A stretch of 64,000 nucleotides of DNA from contig OU342638.1 of assembly GCA_910589415.1 (NCBI GenBank), positions 2,356,001-2,420,000 on the forward strand, in the 5' to 3' direction. Of this stretch, positions 22,151 through 34,139 are shown in pieces. The position numbers and the translations under genes are program-made. This DNA comes from Malachius bipustulatus. Its lineage: Eukaryota; Arthropoda; Insecta; Coleoptera; Melyridae. The notes below the pieces were generated by a model. It saw only the letters and a program-made list of their open reading frames with translations, did not search any database and was not told the origin of the DNA. Each line of letters begins with the position of its first letter. Position 1 is the stretch's first letter.

Positions 22151-23428
22151 TCATTCTCCCCTTTACGAAAGTGTAACTTTCTGTCTTGATAAGGCAACCG
22201 AAAGCGAAAGTAAAACATACTAGGTGATAGGTTGCTAGGTGGTTGCTAGCTATGAAAAACTTTCGTGGCCTGGACAAAAAAGTAGAAATATCAGTTTGAT
22301 TAACGTTTATTTAGATGGAAAATTAAATGTTAAACTACAATAAAAATTCCAGTAAATCTTTCTGGAACATACAAATAATTATTATTGTATGTTCCAGAAA
22401 GATTTACTGGAATTTGCAGCTTATTGAATGAAATTCATTTTGAACTAAACTACGATCAAAGATTCTGAAATTATAGCGGTACAGAGTTTTAAACTTGACA
22501 GTGTCATAAATTAATAACTTAAAACTATCGTTACTATGGTAATGTTAAAAACATGGCACCTTATAATAATTCCATTGTTATCACTGAATCGTATTATTTT
22601 ACTCATTTCTTCTTAATCCATGGTTCAATATGGCAAGGGGAGAATGAAAAGTTTAATACATTACACGCTACGAAAGCTCTTTCAGGTGCTCGGAGTTTTT
22701 AAATACCCTCGGCTACGCTACGCTTCGCCTCGGGTATTTAAATACACCTCACACCTAAAAGTCTTTCGTAGCTTGTAATGTAAATAACTATTACATTACA
22801 AGCTACGAAATTTCACTTTTAGGTGTGAGGTGTATTTAAACAGCCGAGGCGAAGCGTAGCGTAGCCGAGGATATTTAAAATCTCCGAGCACCTGAAAGAG
22901 CTTTCGTAGCGTGTAATGTATTAAACTTTTCATTCTCCCCTTATTGCCATTGAACCACGGATTAAGAAGAAATGAGTAAGATAATACGATTCAATGATAA
23001 CAATGAAATTATTATAAGGTGGCATGTTTTTAACAATACCATAGTAACGATAGTTTTAAGTTATTAATTTATGACACTGTCAAGTTTAAAACTCTGTACC
23101 TCTATAATTTTAGAATCTTTGATCGTAGTTTAGTTCAAAATGAATTTCATTCAAGAAGCTGCAAATTCCAGTAAATCTTTCTGGAACATACAATAATAAT
23201 TATTTGTATGTTCCAGAAAGATTTACTAGAATTTTTTATTGTAGTTTTACATTTAATTTTCCATCTAAATAAACGTTAATCAAACTGACATTTCTACTTT
23301 TCCGTCCAGGGCACGAAAGTTTTTCATAGCTAGCAACCACCCAGCAACCTATCACCGAGCATGTTTTACTTTCGCTGTCGGTTGCCTTATCAAGACAGAA
23401 AGTTACAATTTCGTAAAGGGGAGAATGA
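22151..23428. repeat. 1.28-kb near-perfect palindrome with nested hairpins
   Basis: The left half (22151 to about 22788) is the reverse complement of the right half, with roughly one difference in 15 over the outer 150 bases by eye. Both outer ends are TCATTCTCCCC. Each arm holds a further perfect hairpin around TTCCAGTAAATCTTTCTGGA (22345-22414 and 23166-23235). Each also holds a second TIR block (CATTAC...GCTACGAAAG, about 22660-22780 and 22793-22917) with a core GCGAAGCGTAGCGTAGC. The 11-mer AAATAACTATT stands directly outside both ends (22140-22150, 23429-23439) and again at the centre (22782-22792). It lies in an Rbp intron. No coding region is supported. Confidence 0.9.
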
Positions 23429-23439
23429 AAATAACTATT

Positions 23440-24621
23440 ATTAATACCCATTAAGCTTATGGTTACGTCAATACATGATAATAATAATTTTATATTGAAT
23501 ACCTACATATTATGTTATAAATGTCTTGCGGCCTTTCAAATATTTTTATTTTTTGGTGACAGAACTCTATTCTGTCTTTACAATGTACTTTTTTGTCTCC
23601 TTGATGTTTCTTTACTCTTCGTAAGTTTGAAAACAAGTTTGAGACATAATTTGTAAATTAATTTGACAAATATTCATCTGCCACTTTCAGTCTTGATATC
23701 ACAGAATACAAGAAACGAAAACTTAAAAATCAATAATTAATGAATGATTAATCATCACCAAAATAATCTAACATGCAACATTAGTTGTGTTCAAAGCCAT
23801 CAGCTACCAAGTTGACAGCAAAATCGCTGTCTTGGCAGCCGATGTGTATTTATTGAACGAGCAAAAACTTGCCGTGCTGTTAAAACTGTCATTATTACTA
23901 TAAATTTTCGAGACAAATTGCCACACCATGAGTAATTAAGTAATTAGAAAAAAAAATTTCCTACGATAAACAACCGTTTTATTAGCAAACATCATAAAAA
24001 AATAATTGTCAGCGATAGCAAAAGTGCTGCTTGAAAAAGCGTAGATTTCAGCAGCTGGATGACCTTGGCAACCGCTGACGGTGCTTTTCAACACAGTGTG
24101 ACGTTCAGTGCTGCTTCCGGTTTGCTTCCAGCAGCTGCCGGCTTTGAACGCAATCATTGCTGGCATTAGTCAAGAACATTTTTGAGAGTTTCACTCAAAC
24201 AGTTGATTTTGTCAAGTGATAGATAAAAGTTTGTGGAGTGATTTTTGGGTAGTGAATTTTTAGTGTTTACCATAACATAAAAACAAAATTTTACTGCAAC
24301 CTGGGACGCAAATAAAACAAAATCATGCATCTTCCTTTTTTGAAATTCACTCCATTTAGGCGTAGCGGTCGTAGCGGGGCGTCTCATTAGACAGGCGTAG
24401 TTCTGAAGTTTCGTTTGTTTCCCGCGGTCAGTCGCCACCAATGTCATGATGCGGTGGAACAGCGAGCACCGTGTGTGTGCCATAGGCCTACTTCTCGAAA
24501 GGATGCTCCGTGATAGCAACTCAGCGCCTTCCGGATGCTTTATTGTAGCCCCATTGGGCCCGAGAGCTTCAATTTTTTTGATCCCCACGGCTTTTTACGC
24601 GCAAACATGAACCCTCCCTTG
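23440..24621. other. Intronic spacer, no feature recognised
   Basis: A minus-strand open frame at 24166-24588 has no recognisable motif. It is probably chance, as the sequence is less AT-rich there. Nothing else stands out. Confidence 0.4.
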
Positions 24622-24717
24622 ATCTCTTGGATCGTTCAGTGAGGAGAATTCTTCACGATGACCTTCATTACCATCCATATCATTTGACGATTGTGCAGGA
24701 ACTCTCCGAACGCGACT
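24622..24717 (+). pseudogene. Mariner-like transposase fragment
   Basis: In one plus frame the sequence reads LLDRSVRRILHDDLHYHPY followed by HLTIVQELSERDF. This closely follows the end of the helix-turn-helix region of Tc1/mariner-type transposases (the pattern 'RRILH-DLHYHPYK...QEL-ERD'). No DDE domain follows, so this is a short remnant. Confidence 0.55.
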
Positions 24718-27430
24718 TTAAGTTTCATTGACAGTGAATTCAGATTGGTATGTATACATGTTGGAGAAAATTGTTTTCCCATGACTTGATGAACTGAACT
24801 AAGTTAACATAGGATGTAATTTTCAACCCTATGGCAGCATTAAAAAAGGGACTATAGTGTGGTCTTCCATGAAGATTCTGTTGAATTGTGTATATGTAGG
24901 AAGGAATTAAACAAAAAACCAGCGATAAACGGCTTTAAAAGATAATATTGGAAATCTTGACGTCACTATTATGTAATAATTTGTTATTCTTTGTAAACAC
25001 TCAAATTCCCAAACAAAAGCTTTCACTCTGCCCCACAAGTTTCTTAAGTCATCATGAGGGAAAAGTTATTTATTCCTCTAGAAAGGTGTGCCGCAATAAA
25101 TGTCATGGGCATGGAAACACGATTTCGAATAATTCGAATAATCATGTCCCAAAATGTTTATGGACATTTCGCTGGTCAATTCTTGGCGGTAACATTCACG
25201 TCATTCAATTACTGTTGGGTGAGTTTAACGATATGAGGTTTTGCATTGTCACGCATGAAAACGAAGTAGGTATAATCTAAAAAAGGGGGCATATGGAACG
25301 ACGTAATCTTATATGTAGAATCACATTGGCTGTTTAGGAGCCACCTGGAACGATAAATAAATTCTTCAACAGACTATTAACGAACTGCCTAGGTGGCTAA
25401 CGTTGGGATTGAAGACTCGCTCAGAATATCACTCCGACCTTATTTTGCAATAACATTTCGCAGTTAAGGAAAACAATCGTTCTGGCGCCAAAAATAATTT
25501 GACAAAATCATATGTGATGGCACACCATAAAATTATTAATAAATGGCCCCGTATTGAAGGAATTATTAAAGCTAGGATACCAGGAAGCGTCCTTGAGACA
25601 GCTCTAGAAATCGAAAATGCGTGCTTACTTGGATGGGTGGGATCTTTTCGACACAAGTTAAATGTGCTCATATGATCATCAAAATACTAGTCCCAAGTTT
25701 TCTACACGGTCCTTCGTTGTAGCGTCTTAGATGTTGATCGACTATACATCAGTACTGAAATTATATGCAATAATCGACATTTCTTTTTTGGTAATGTCAA
25801 TTACTGCACATAACTTCAGTATACTGATTTTTCGTTATTTTTATGCATGACGAACTCTCTCTCATCCTTTTATTGTATCATGAGTGAGGATGAAGAGAAA
25901 ACTTAAAGATCCAGCCCTTATAGCAAGAGCCTCTTCACCTTAAAGAACTTAAAAATGAGTTGCTGTCTTTAATACACTTCAGATTAGTCTGATGATTTTT
26001 CAGCCATGCTGTCATTATCAAAGTGGTGTGTCGTAAAGTAACCCTCGACTACATAGCTTGATACCAGTGGTGCTGCAGTTAATAAATCTTGCTAAATAAT
26101 ATGTGCAGGGGAGTTGAGAATAAATGCGTTTTTGTGATGTGTCGAAGGCTATTTATCCACAAGTTTGAGCTGTTTTGAAATTGGTGATGTAGGTATATTC
26201 TAATCTAGGATTTATGGCGTGTACGTCATTGTGACACCCACTCCATATATCTTAGTTATGTATATACATATTGTCCTTACATAAAAACTCTGTATTATTT
26301 GAATATGTAATTTATTGTTATAGATAAGAAGCATCTTTATCCATGTTTAATATGATATTTATGATCAAGAGTACACGTTTAATCATTATGTTATACACAA
26401 TATTATAAGGACTGTGGTAATCAAATTATAAAATTTATAAATCTAAAATATCTACAAGAGGATACTTAAGATATGTGAAAGAGTAATAACTATGTGTGAC
26501 GTTGAAAAACAATCGATTGATATACGTCTTCATATCAAACTATACAAGTAGTGTGTAACTAAATGGCAATTCTAACTAAATTCTAAGTATTTGGTTCAAT
26601 TCAAGTCAAATTAAAACAATTTCAATGCGTAATTTTAATACGAAATCGTCACATATTACTAACATTCGTTCATCGTTACACACACAGGGTGTCTTAGTCA
26701 TACTAACCATTCTGGATTATCATCATTAATATGATTTTCACGGGACACTTTTAAAATCTGCTTCTGATTATTAAAAAAAAACTTACTAGATCGGAGCTTA
26801 AAGTAACTTTAGGTAGCAGATTGAGCATTTATGAGAAGTTTTTACTTGTTTTTGATGCTATCGATGGTAGTCGAAATTCCAAGGCAAAAACGAATATAAT
26901 TTCGAAGATAGCTACTGGAAAAACTACTTTCAAAACGGCATCCTAATTTTATGATTTGAATGAGAGGGAGGGTTTGTCGGTTGTAAAATACTAACGACGC
27001 CCGAAGATGAGTAATCCTAAACGATAGCTTAACTAACTAACATCTTGAAGAAGAATCCTGATGAGAAAGCATTAAATGGTCAACATCAGGCAAACAATAA
27101 AGTGTCTGCAATGACTCAAACCGAGCAACGACTCTACTGGACTACTCAATAGTTAGTGTAGACTAGAATACCAAGATAACAGATTATATTCTCAAGCAGG
27201 AAATTAATAGTTGCAGAGAAGCACCAATGCATAGTATCACAAGCATCCTCTCCCACCTCTCAGAAAATGGCTGCCTATCGAAGATTGCCTTCTACAGGTG
27301 CGTTTACCGATGAATTAGGGTAAATTAGAGAATTCGCATCCGAAGACATGCAATATTGAATAATATCTATGGTAATATCGCAATGACTATCTAGGAAATA
27401 AAAGGTCTTCCAGAATCTGTAACCACTGGC
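24718..27430. other. Intronic spacer, no gene recognised
   Basis: The sequence is AT-rich with no supported coding region. A lone CACACAGGGTGTC word at about 26689 resembles the ends of the CAGGGTG elements elsewhere in the window, but no partner was found. Confidence 0.4.
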
Positions 27431-28400
27431 GACTGTCAGTCAAGAGCGTTGAAAAATAAGAATGTGACCTGTAACCATGAGGCAACCATAACACCTGTGC
27501 CTGAAAAAGGGCTGGTCTGGTACACTGACGGCTCAAAGACAGAAACAGGTACCGGAGCTAAAGTGCATGGGCAGGTCCCTAGATGCAGTATTTACGTGCC
27601 ACTGGGGATGCATGCCAGCATCTTCCAGGCTGAAATAAATGAAATTAGGCTATGCGTTGGAGAGAATATTAGAAAAGAACTATCGAGGTAGAGGGAAATC
27701 TACATCCTCTCCGACAGTCAGGTTAGCCTGAAATCCCTTGCAGCTTATGAAATCAGATTAAAACTGGTCTGGGAATGCCTGCAAGACCTCATTGACTTAG
27801 CCAGGTGTAACGTGGTTATCACCGTGGGACGCCTGGTAATGAGGCTGCAGATCACCTAGCCAAGAAAGGCGCTGGAATGAACTACACTGGACCCGAACCA
27901 GTATTTGGCATCCCGAGGAACACTGTACGCGGGGCGGTGGCTCAGTGGGTAAGAATCCAACATTAAGCACACTAGAACCGTATAACAGGAAACAAACATG
28001 GTAAGGTGATGATCAAGGAGCCGTCTCAAAACCTTGCCAGACAGATCTGCAACTAAACAGAATGCAGATCAGAACGGTGATGGGTCTTCTCACAGGAGAC
28101 TGCTACATAAGAGTACACCTACACGAGCTTGGGATATACAGAGAAGAAACAGTTTGTAGACTCTGCAATTAAGAAGATGAGACAGCTTCTCATGTGATAT
28201 TCCAGTGTCAAGCACTCGCACGAACGCGCTATGCAGTCCTGGGACCACTCAGCCCCGGGAGCCTGCTGGCGGAAAAGACCTTGGTTAGCGAACTGCTGAA
28301 GCTTGTCAAAGGACCTCTTGTCAAAGGAACTCTTCTAACCAAGGAAAATCTAAATGTGAGAAATACAATAAGCCCGCTGGCTTCAGTGTTTGGGACCACA
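27431..28400 (+). pseudogene. Non-LTR retrotransposon RNase H fragment
   Basis: The plus frame from about 27449 reads KGLVWYTDGSKTETGTGAKV and later FQAEINEIRLCVGENI. After a stop it reads IYILSDSQVSLKSLAAYEI. These are the DGS, E and D blocks of the RNase H domain found in insect non-LTR elements of the I/LOA type. A later piece (ETASHVIFQCQALARTRYAV, 28170-28230) matches their C-terminal zinc region. Stops and frame changes show a dead fragment. No RT remains. Confidence 0.7.
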
Positions 28401-29431
28401 TAAACCATCTCTCACATTTAGTTAAACATTTAGTTAAAATACCAAATACCAATACCAAATGAGACAACCATGACAGGTGTATCGCCTTAGATACACAAGA
28501 TACCACTGAAAAAATTAGAAATAAAAATTCATAAAGACCAATGTTAGAGGTAGAACTTTAACTGAGACAGGGAATGGACTGAAAGAATCAGTCCAATCAC
28601 TTGGTAGTAGATAAAGTATGTTTAAAAAGCATACAGTTGTTTAGGGGTTATATTAACCATCCTTCATATATGGATAAAGAGGATTGTAATGATTACAAAT
28701 TGGTGAACGAGGCACCTCGAGTATGAACATCGTCAATAAAATGTATTTTCTGGACCCTTCTCAGAACAATAAAATCAACATTGCTTTGGGATGCCAACTA
28801 ATGAAGCCTATGTTTAATAGTGATAATTATTTTGAAAAATAAATAAAAATACTTATTTGTTCCACTAGGTTTTTTATCACAAAAATATCTCTCCTCGCAG
28901 TTCAATCGGAATTTTATTTAAAAAAGCAAAAAGCATCATTTAACATAAAAATAGTTTTTTTGTTGCAGCCCAATTTTAAGCTGTGACTTCATCATATTTT
29001 TTCTTAAGTAACAAGGTAAATTAATTCCTGTTCACTATGTATGATCCCTCATTACAAGAAGTGCACTCCACACTGGAGGTCTACTTCCTGCCGTTTATGA
29101 TATACCGGGTGCTTTACACATTGGTTTCAATTATTGTAAATAAATAGGTAGTTTTCATTAGGAACGAAAATAAGTTTAAAATAAAGTACTGTTATGTTGG
29201 CGGATGCCTTTTTCTGTAGGAAAGACGAGGACCCTCCATCGATGTAATTTTAAGTTACTCAGAAACAAATTGTCTACAAACGTGTCTCAAAGAATTGAAG
29301 GAAATTTCTAGACACGATGACTTATCGAACAAGATGTGAATTTTCAGGAATCAAAGACCTGAAAAAACTACTAAAAAGTCGCTTCCCTTTTTGATATTAG
29401 CTTATTCTTAGGGCAATGAAATAGAGTTATA
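28401..29431. other. Intronic spacer, no feature recognised
   Basis: The sequence is AT-rich. I see no coding region or repeat structure here that I can name. Confidence 0.4.
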
Positions 29432-29664
29432 CAGGGTGATTAGCAACTAACGCACTCGGAGCATATTGTGATAAACTTCAACAATTTACACGTATTTACA
29501 CATTGACAAATTTTATTGAACTTGAGAAATAGCTGGAATGCCTGTAATTCTGTTACCAATAATAGAAAAACGACACTATCGGAATAGTTATGTGAAACCA
29601 TGTGTTTTGTTAGGGGAGGTGGTTTAAATAAAGAGTTTAAAGTGCGAGTTACTGATCACCCTTG
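29432..29664. repeat. Short TIR element (MITE) ending CAGGGTGAT
   Basis: The left end CAGGGTGATTAGCAACTAAC is mirrored by the right end GTTACTGATCACCCTTG, and both are flanked by TATA. The interior shares words (the TATGT..AACCATGTG region and GGAGGTGGTTTAAA) with 38000-38120. It is a non-autonomous DNA element with no coding capacity. Confidence 0.7.
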
Positions 29665-30328
29665 TATATAATTTTCTGTTATCGAATGAGGTAAATTTCT
29701 GGACATGTCTCAACAGTTTCCCATATAATATTCACCTTACTACAGAAACCTGCATATCAAAGCACCAAAGGACAGATTAAATGGAAAGAGGAAAATTAAT
29801 TTGGCTAAAACAATGTAAAACAAGAATTTGAGCTTGAATGAGACACTTACTACCCTTAATAATACAAAACATAGAATAACACTCCTACTAATGACTCAGT
29901 CATTGATCGGTTTTGCTTATCACACAACCACAGAAGCCCTCCATCAGTAAACCACTTTATCATTGACAAACCAGGATGGTTAATTCCCAATTGAGACCCC
30001 CTGTGTGATAAATGGGTACTCTCCCCTAGACTCTACCATACATGTCCTATAACTTTAGTACTATAATAAACCTATTACAATAATACTTAAATTCGTCTAC
30101 TGTAATAATTGCTATAGTGAAGCATGCTTTTAATTCGCTAGCTCATCGAGCAACCTCTAGCATTATTTAGCTCACAAGCAAGACCGAATTATTCGTACTA
30201 TTTCGAGCTGAGTAACGTACCTGAATTTGCGGCGCGGTTGTGTGATCACCCTATGTGTAGTGGTAGTAGTAGTGTGAGTGTCCTGTGTCTGTAGATGAAG
30301 AAACAATTTTACGACCCAGGATACTTAC
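29665..30328. other. Intronic spacer, no feature recognised
   Basis: The sequence is AT-rich and lies between the short TIR element and the Rbp Q-rich exon. Nothing further is supported. Confidence 0.4.
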
Positions 30329-30541
30329 CTGGATAATACTGCCCCTGCCCTTGCTGTTGCTGTAGCTGCTGCTGTTGCTGTGGCTGCCCCTGTCCCTGCT
30401 GCTGTTGTCCTTGCGCCTGAGTGGGTTGTTCTCTGGCACGGGTCTGTTGATTGCGACCCGCGCTCCCCTGTCCGCGCCCCGACCGTCGGTCTAGCTCATC
30501 TTCCGAGAGACCAGCTTGCTCATAAGCCTCCTTGGTGATCT
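30329..30541 (-). CDS. Rbp: Rbp exon: Q-rich linker
   Basis: The exon (213 bp, phase 1 in, phase 1 out) ends at a clear donor (CCAG|GTAAGT). It encodes EITKEAYEQAGLSEDELDRR, then a Gly/Gln-rich low-complexity stretch. The acceptor chosen (GCTTGCAG at 30542-30549) joins in phase to the small exon at 31553-31640 and produces the continuous reading GGIPSI-EITKEAYEQ. An alternative acceptor 52 bp upstream (ACCCAG before an ATG at 30593) keeps the frame open for MAVRTNGLAGLAARSLA. It would accept phase 0, that is, direct splicing from the exon at 46160-46420. Confidence 0.85.
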
Positions 30542-31552
30542 CTGCAAGCGAGCGTGCGGCTAGACCGGCCAGACCGTTAGTACGCACCGCCATCTGGGTT
30601 TACATCTTTTGCATATGCTACGCTCGCAACCACACCATCATTCACGCTTAGTTTTGAAACTTCGAAGAGCAAAAATATGTGACATGCCTAAGCTCAGTTA
30701 TAATGTAACATGAGTATAATTAATAGGTGTCTAGAATGAGACTATCAATCGTGGAAGTTGCATTTTTTGATTGAGAAGTGTATAAAGAGATTTCTAGAAG
30801 CGTCTGGAATTGAACGCTTGACTAGGTATCCACCAGAGGTGGATTTGGTCAAAGAATGGCTGTAAGTGGGAGCGCTAGTGTAAGCAGATCTTTAAGATGT
30901 TCACGTCATTGATCAAATGGCCATTATGGACGAAATCAAGAATGGTAAGACTTGAGTTTAGGTCAAAAGTTGGATTTGAATTGGGCTTCTGCAGGGCCCA
31001 GTAGTAGGTTAACATCTGAAAGCTATTGACAGCCATTATTAGAACTGTATCACGTTAACGGCAGTTGAGTTCGTTGGGGTGGAATCAATACCAAACCGAA
31101 ACTATGTGAATATTACTAGAACAGAACTTTATTCAAACTAAGCTTCAGGTAGTAAGTGTAGTTTTTACTTCTCGAGTTTCAATCACTTCAACAAACATTA
31201 GGTACTCACTACTCGCAATAATTAACTCTACGAGTTCTAAATCAGCTAAGTGCATACGAGCGACTCTAATAACTCTCTATACTAAGAAGCATGTCAAATA
31301 GTATTATTATTATAATTTTAATATAATCGTCGTTAAGAATTGTTTTTAACAGCATGCTCGTACGAGTAATCTAGATAATAATATAACAAGTTATCGTGTG
31401 AAAGAAGAAAATTTTGCTTATACATCGTGATCAGGATAACAATGAAAAATAATAAGTCGTTTAGTAGTAGGTAATTGAATATGGGAACGTGTCTGATATA
31501 GAATTGAGTTAGGCCAATTATTACTTAGATTTAAATTTAAAAAAGAAGTTAC
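30542..31552. other. Rbp intron
   Basis: This 1.0-kb AT-rich interval separates two Rbp exons. It contains no repeat that I can name. Confidence 0.7.
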
Positions 31553-31640
31553 CAATTGATGGAATTCCACCCTGCTGTCTATGCGTACCAGAATTTGGAA
31601 AAATTTCTTTGTCGCTAAGATTCTCATCTGGTTCGATCAC
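31553..31640 (-). CDS. Rbp: Rbp small exon
   Basis: A strong acceptor (eight T then CAG, minus strand) opens an 88-bp exon, phase 0 in and phase 1 out. It reads VIEPDENLSDKEIFP, then ends GGIPSI before GTAACT. A second donor at 31588 (GTACGC) would give a 52-bp version, also in phase 1. The 'NLSDKEIFP' and 'IPSIEITK' wording agrees with my memory of RIM-binding proteins. Either way the exon keeps frame between 46160-46420 and 30329-30541. Confidence 0.75.
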
Positions 31641-32160
31641 CTGAAAAAAAATTGTATCATTAACTTTATATTTTAGCTTCCAGATAAATCAGCTTATGTG
31701 AATTAATATACATAGATATGTAAAGAACTGTTGTACGAACAAAGTTTCATCCTATTAGGTATTTTAAATTTCTATGCAGGTTGATGAAAATTATCGTATT
31801 TTTTATCACCACGTATATATAAAAATTTCACGTACACTGTAGGGTAATATGTGAAAAGTTAAGATAAACACATGCAAGCCATTTTCCCAAATATTGAGCC
31901 ATTTTTGATGTAACTATTTTTAAAATGAAAAATTGCCGTTTTCACTTGTTTATAACTCATAAACAACCTACTTAATTTAAACGCAAACTGTTAAAAAACC
32001 TGTATTCGTTTTTTCTCAGACAATTAAAAACCTTCTTGTGCATCAATCGCATAACATATCTTATGCCATTTAATTATGAATATTTTCAACGCTTTTTCAT
32101 TGGCTTCTTTTTGTAATTTTCCACAGTAACGTCAGTTTTTTTTCCAAAAAAACAGCCCTC
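31641..32160. other. Rbp intron with repeat remnant
   Basis: Words at about 31930-32070 (TTCACTTGTTTATAACTCA, TTTAAACGC..ACTGT, TCTCAGACAAT) recur in the arms of the foldback element at 36990-37863. This is probably a decayed relative. Confidence 0.5.
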
Positions 32161-34139
32161 AAATAGCAAACCTTGGTTCAACAAAAGATGCAAGGAAGCG
32201 GTCGCCTCCAAACAACTGGCGTAAACCACAATTTCATCCTTGCTCGAAACAGATGCAAAGAAATAATGGATCAAACCAAGGAAGCTCACAACCCAAGTAT
32301 TAGGAACAAACTTCTCTCCTGCCCTAACGGTTTGAAATCTTTTTGGTCGGTAACTAAGGCAATCAGTCAGAACTTCACCAGATCCACGATTCCGCCACTT
32401 ACACGGATAGACGGCTATCACGTCTACGGCTACTGAGAAGGCGAACTTGTTGGCGGGAGTCTTTTCTTCATACTCTTCCGTCGACTTTCGGGGAAGAACT
32501 CCGCCAATGATCCCTTCCGTGGAGTCCAAATTGTTTTCCGACCGCGTGTCATAAAGCGCATTATGTTAGCCTTAGACCCAAACAAAGCTTCTGAGCCTGA
32601 TGACGTACCTGTTATCATACTTAAAAAATGCGCCACTGAGCTTTCATCCGTTTTATGTCGACTTTTCAATCTGTCATATAAAAAGGGAATATTTCCTTCT
32701 TGCTGGAAATGTGCACGGATCCAACCTATTCCCAAGAAAGGCAAAAAGACTATACCAAGTAACTATCGACCAGTGGCACTGCTTTCAGTAATATCCAAGA
32801 TTATGGAGAAAGCTATTAACCAACATCTTTTAAAATACTTGGAAAGAGCTAACATAATCAGCGACCGCCAATACGGATTCCGTAAACAGAGGTCAACTGG
32901 TGACCTCCTCACTTACGTCACCGAGCTGTGGACGGCGCAATCGAACACCATGGGGAGTTTCGAGGGGTTGCGCTTGATATTTCTAGAGCTTTCGACCGTG
33001 TTTGGCATGGTGGACTGTTGGCAAAACTGCAGGCCTATGGCATGCCCGAGAAATTCTGCTTGTGGCTTGCGAGTTATCTCGGAGATCGTTCATTACAGGT
33101 GGCAGTCGATGGAGTTCTTTCTGAGACCTTTTCCATCAATGCCGGTGGGCCTCAGGGATCCATTTTATCTCCGACTCTCTTTCTAATATTTATAAACGAC
33201 TTGCTGGAAACAACAAAAAATCCAATATACAGTTTTGCCGACGACAGTACCCTCATATCTTCTTATACGTCAGATGCGCGAACATCTGCCATCGACGCAC
33301 ATACTCGCAGGGAGCAAGAAGTTGCCATACTTAACAATGACTTGCAAAACATTCTAGCTTGAAGCGATAGAAACCAAGTACAATTCAATGCTGGAAAAAG
33401 CCAAGCAGTCATCTTCTCCAAAATGACCAACGTTTTGGAGCCAGATATGATGATGGCGGGACACTCTCTTACCCCAGCGTCATCTCTTCGTTTACTTGGA
33501 GGGAGCCTCGGAGCGAACATGTCTTGGCATGATCATGTTGCTGGTCTGGCGAAGAGTGCTTCTCAAAAACTTGGAACACTCTTCCGCACGAAGAAATTTT
33601 ATACACCACAACAGCTTCTCCTCTTATACAAGGCTCAAATCCGACCATCCTTGGAGTACTGCTCACATGTTTGGAGCTCAGCTTCCAAACATACGCTGAG
33701 ACTACTCGACTCTATTCAGAAAAAAGCCATCCGCTTGATTGGGGACCCAGATTTGACAAAAAATTAGACACTCTCGAACATCGAAGAAGAGTAGCTGACC
33801 TGAGTCTGTTTTACAGATATTTTAATGGAAGGTGTTCAAGACGTGGCCCGCTTGATTCCACCAAGAACAAGACCGGGCAGATATACACGTCGAGCCGCAG
33901 ACGCTTATCCGTATCAGGTTCAGCTCGTTACACCTCGTACCACCCTATTTCAGACTTCTTTTATGTACAGAACCGCATCACTTTGGAATAGCATTCCAAA
34001 GGGCGTGTTTCCCGAAGTATACAACTTACAGAGATTCAAGGCCAACGTGAATCGATATCTCCGCTCATGCACCGCTCCCAGAGCGTCATAGGGCTTTCCC
34101 TGCAGTGCATGTGCATCTTCAATAATAATAAAAAAAAAA
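32161..34139 (+). mobile_element. Non-LTR retrotransposon fragment A1 (RT region to 3' end)
   Basis: The plus strand carries a pre-RT region (SNKPWFNKRCKEAVAS), then RT blocks: NYRPVALLSVISKIMEKAI, QYGFRKQRSTGDLLTYV, GPQGSILSPTLFLIFINDLL and the catalytic FADD at 33236-33247. A conserved C-terminal part contains LLLLYKAQIRPSLEYCSHVW. It is of the jockey/CR1 type. Frame changes near 32940 and 33760, and a stop near 33361, show that it is inactive. It ends in an AATAATAAT/poly(A) tail at about 34120-34139. The 5' half (ORF1 and endonuclease) is absent. Confidence 0.85.
32563..33767 (+). pseudogene. Reverse transcriptase of fragment A1, broken
   Basis: The frame covers 32563-32945, then shifts to 32928-33362 and to 33423-33767. 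The catalytic FADD box survives, but the protein is split by a frameshift and a stop. The coding sequence closely resembles fragments A2 and A3. Confidence 0.85.

Noticed and set aside
22660..22917. The GCGAAGCGTAGCGTAGC hairpins as tRNA or terminator structures
   Set aside because: There is no cloverleaf or T-run context; they are modules of the large palindrome.
24166..24588. 140-codon minus-strand open frame in an Rbp intron
   Set aside because: No domain or homologous phrase was recognised; local GC content makes a chance frame of this length plausible.
30542..30593. ATG at 30593 as the translation start of a separate Gln-rich protein
   Set aside because: The ATG directly follows a splice acceptor (CCAG) and the frame is continuous with the Rbp exon, so an alternative 5' extension of that exon is more likely than a new start.
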